A stretch of 5,701 nucleotides of DNA from Desulfuromonadaceae bacterium. Its GTDB lineage: Bacteria > Desulfobacterota > Desulfuromonadia > Desulfuromonadales > SZUA-540. The translations under genes and the position numbers were made by a program. How positions within the stretch are numbered: the stretch's first letter is position 1; each line of letters begins with the position of its first letter. The stretch covers positions 1-5,701 of the forward strand of contig QKGY01000302.1 of assembly GCA_003250235.1 (NCBI GenBank). The letters are read 5' to 3'. Under the pieces are notes generated by a model. That model was not told the DNA's origin, ran no database searches, and saw nothing but the letters and a program-made list of their open reading frames with translations. Positions 5,543 to 5,701 of this stretch are shown one piece after another.

Positions 5543-5564
5543 GGTTGCCATTTGACCGGCAACC
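5543..5564 (+). repeat. inverted repeat after the small membrane-protein gene
   Basis: GGTTGCC (5543-5549) and GGCAACC (5558-5564) form a 7-bp stem with an 8-nt loop, followed by AT-rich sequence without a clean T-run. It precedes the main terminator by 30 bases and may add RNA stability or weak termination at the transcript end. Confidence 0.55.
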
Positions 5565-5593
5565 GATGATAATAGTAATAATTTTAATCAGCG

Positions 5594-5616
5594 AGGCCTC
5601 CCCAGGGAGGCCTTTT
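5594..5616 (+). terminator. intrinsic terminator of the iclR/symporter unit
   Basis: AGGCCTCC (5594-5601) and GGAGGCCT (5606-5613) form a GC-rich 8-bp stem with a CCAG loop, ending in TTTT (5613-5616). It lies 65 bases after the last operon gene and before the next start codon, so it marks the end of the transporter transcript. Confidence 0.85.
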
Positions 5617-5662
5617 CGTCGCAACCATCGGGACGGCAACAAACCATCCGCAGGACGCCCCC

Positions 5663-5701
5663 ATGAGCCTTATCAAACATCTCAAAGACACCGAACCGTT
5701 C
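5663..5701 (+). CDS. 5' end of a following gene, possibly a cNMP-binding/CBS protein
   Basis: ATG at 5663 opens a frame, MSLIKHLKDTEPF, that is uninterrupted to the window edge (13 codons). A weak AGGA (5652-5655) lies seven bases upstream. The gene is separated from the symporter unit by the terminator at 5594-5616. The pattern of a short basic helix followed by PF resembles the start of cyclic-nucleotide-binding domains, and proteins combining cNMP-binding, CBS and DUF294 nucleotidyltransferase domains often neighbour ActP-type symporters. Thirteen residues are not enough to be confident; that identity is a guess. Confidence 0.45.
   Translation, partial: MSLIKHLKDTEPF

Noticed and set aside
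5608..5622. Second GG-N10-GC pattern as sigma-54 promoter for the 5663 gene
   Set aside because: It overlaps the terminator stem and T-run, and the rest of the consensus is poorly matched.

Overview
The window is a G+C-rich bacterial chromosome segment with compact genes, strong Shine-Dalgarno sites and several intrinsic terminators. It holds housekeeping genes and one transport operon. I see no mobile element, CRISPR array, tRNA, rRNA or phage gene. A menaquinone/ubiquinone methyltransferase, an IclR-controlled DUF4212 + sodium:solute symporter pair and a possible sigma-54 promoter would fit an acetate-using Gram-negative anaerobe, for example one of the Desulfuromonadales. That assignment is inference from gene content and sequence style, not a measured phylogenetic result.

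Layout. Bases 1-45 are the last codons of an unidentified plus-strand gene. Two minus-strand genes follow: a nicotinamidase-like isochorismatase-family hydrolase (59-583) and ubiE/menG (727-1440). A strong intrinsic terminator (672-701) lies between them, so they are probably separate transcripts. Facing away from ubiE is a mutT-type Nudix hydrolase (1582-2007). The roughly 140-bp divergent region contains a mutT promoter candidate and an unexpected terminator-like hairpin pointing toward ubiE.

An AT-rich 337-bp gap (2008-2344) then leads to an IclR-family regulator (2345-3133). The gap carries a near-consensus sigma-70 promoter, a 9-bp inverted repeat spanning an A-tract/T-tract, and a 15-bp palindrome touching the iclR ribosome binding site. 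Downstream come a DUF4212-type small subunit (3224-3559), a 567-residue sodium:solute symporter (3561-5264) and an unrecognised 77-residue two-TM protein with a TTG start (5295-5528). The unit ends at a GC-rich terminator (5594-5616). A new plus-strand gene begins at 5663 and runs off the window.

How they work together. The IclR protein is the obvious candidate regulator of the symporter unit, which most likely imports acetate or another short organic acid with Na+. The 90-bp iclR-DUF4212 gap has a good -24/-12 (sigma-54) match at 3145-3160, so the transporter may have its own activator-dependent promoter in addition to read-through from iclR. The same gap hides a 36-codon ORF whose ATG overlaps the iclR stop and has a strong ribosome binding site. 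No dramatic new system is evident. The points most worth checking are the sigma-54 site, the 77-aa membrane protein as a possible third transporter component, the coupled small ORF and the operator-like repeats upstream of iclR.
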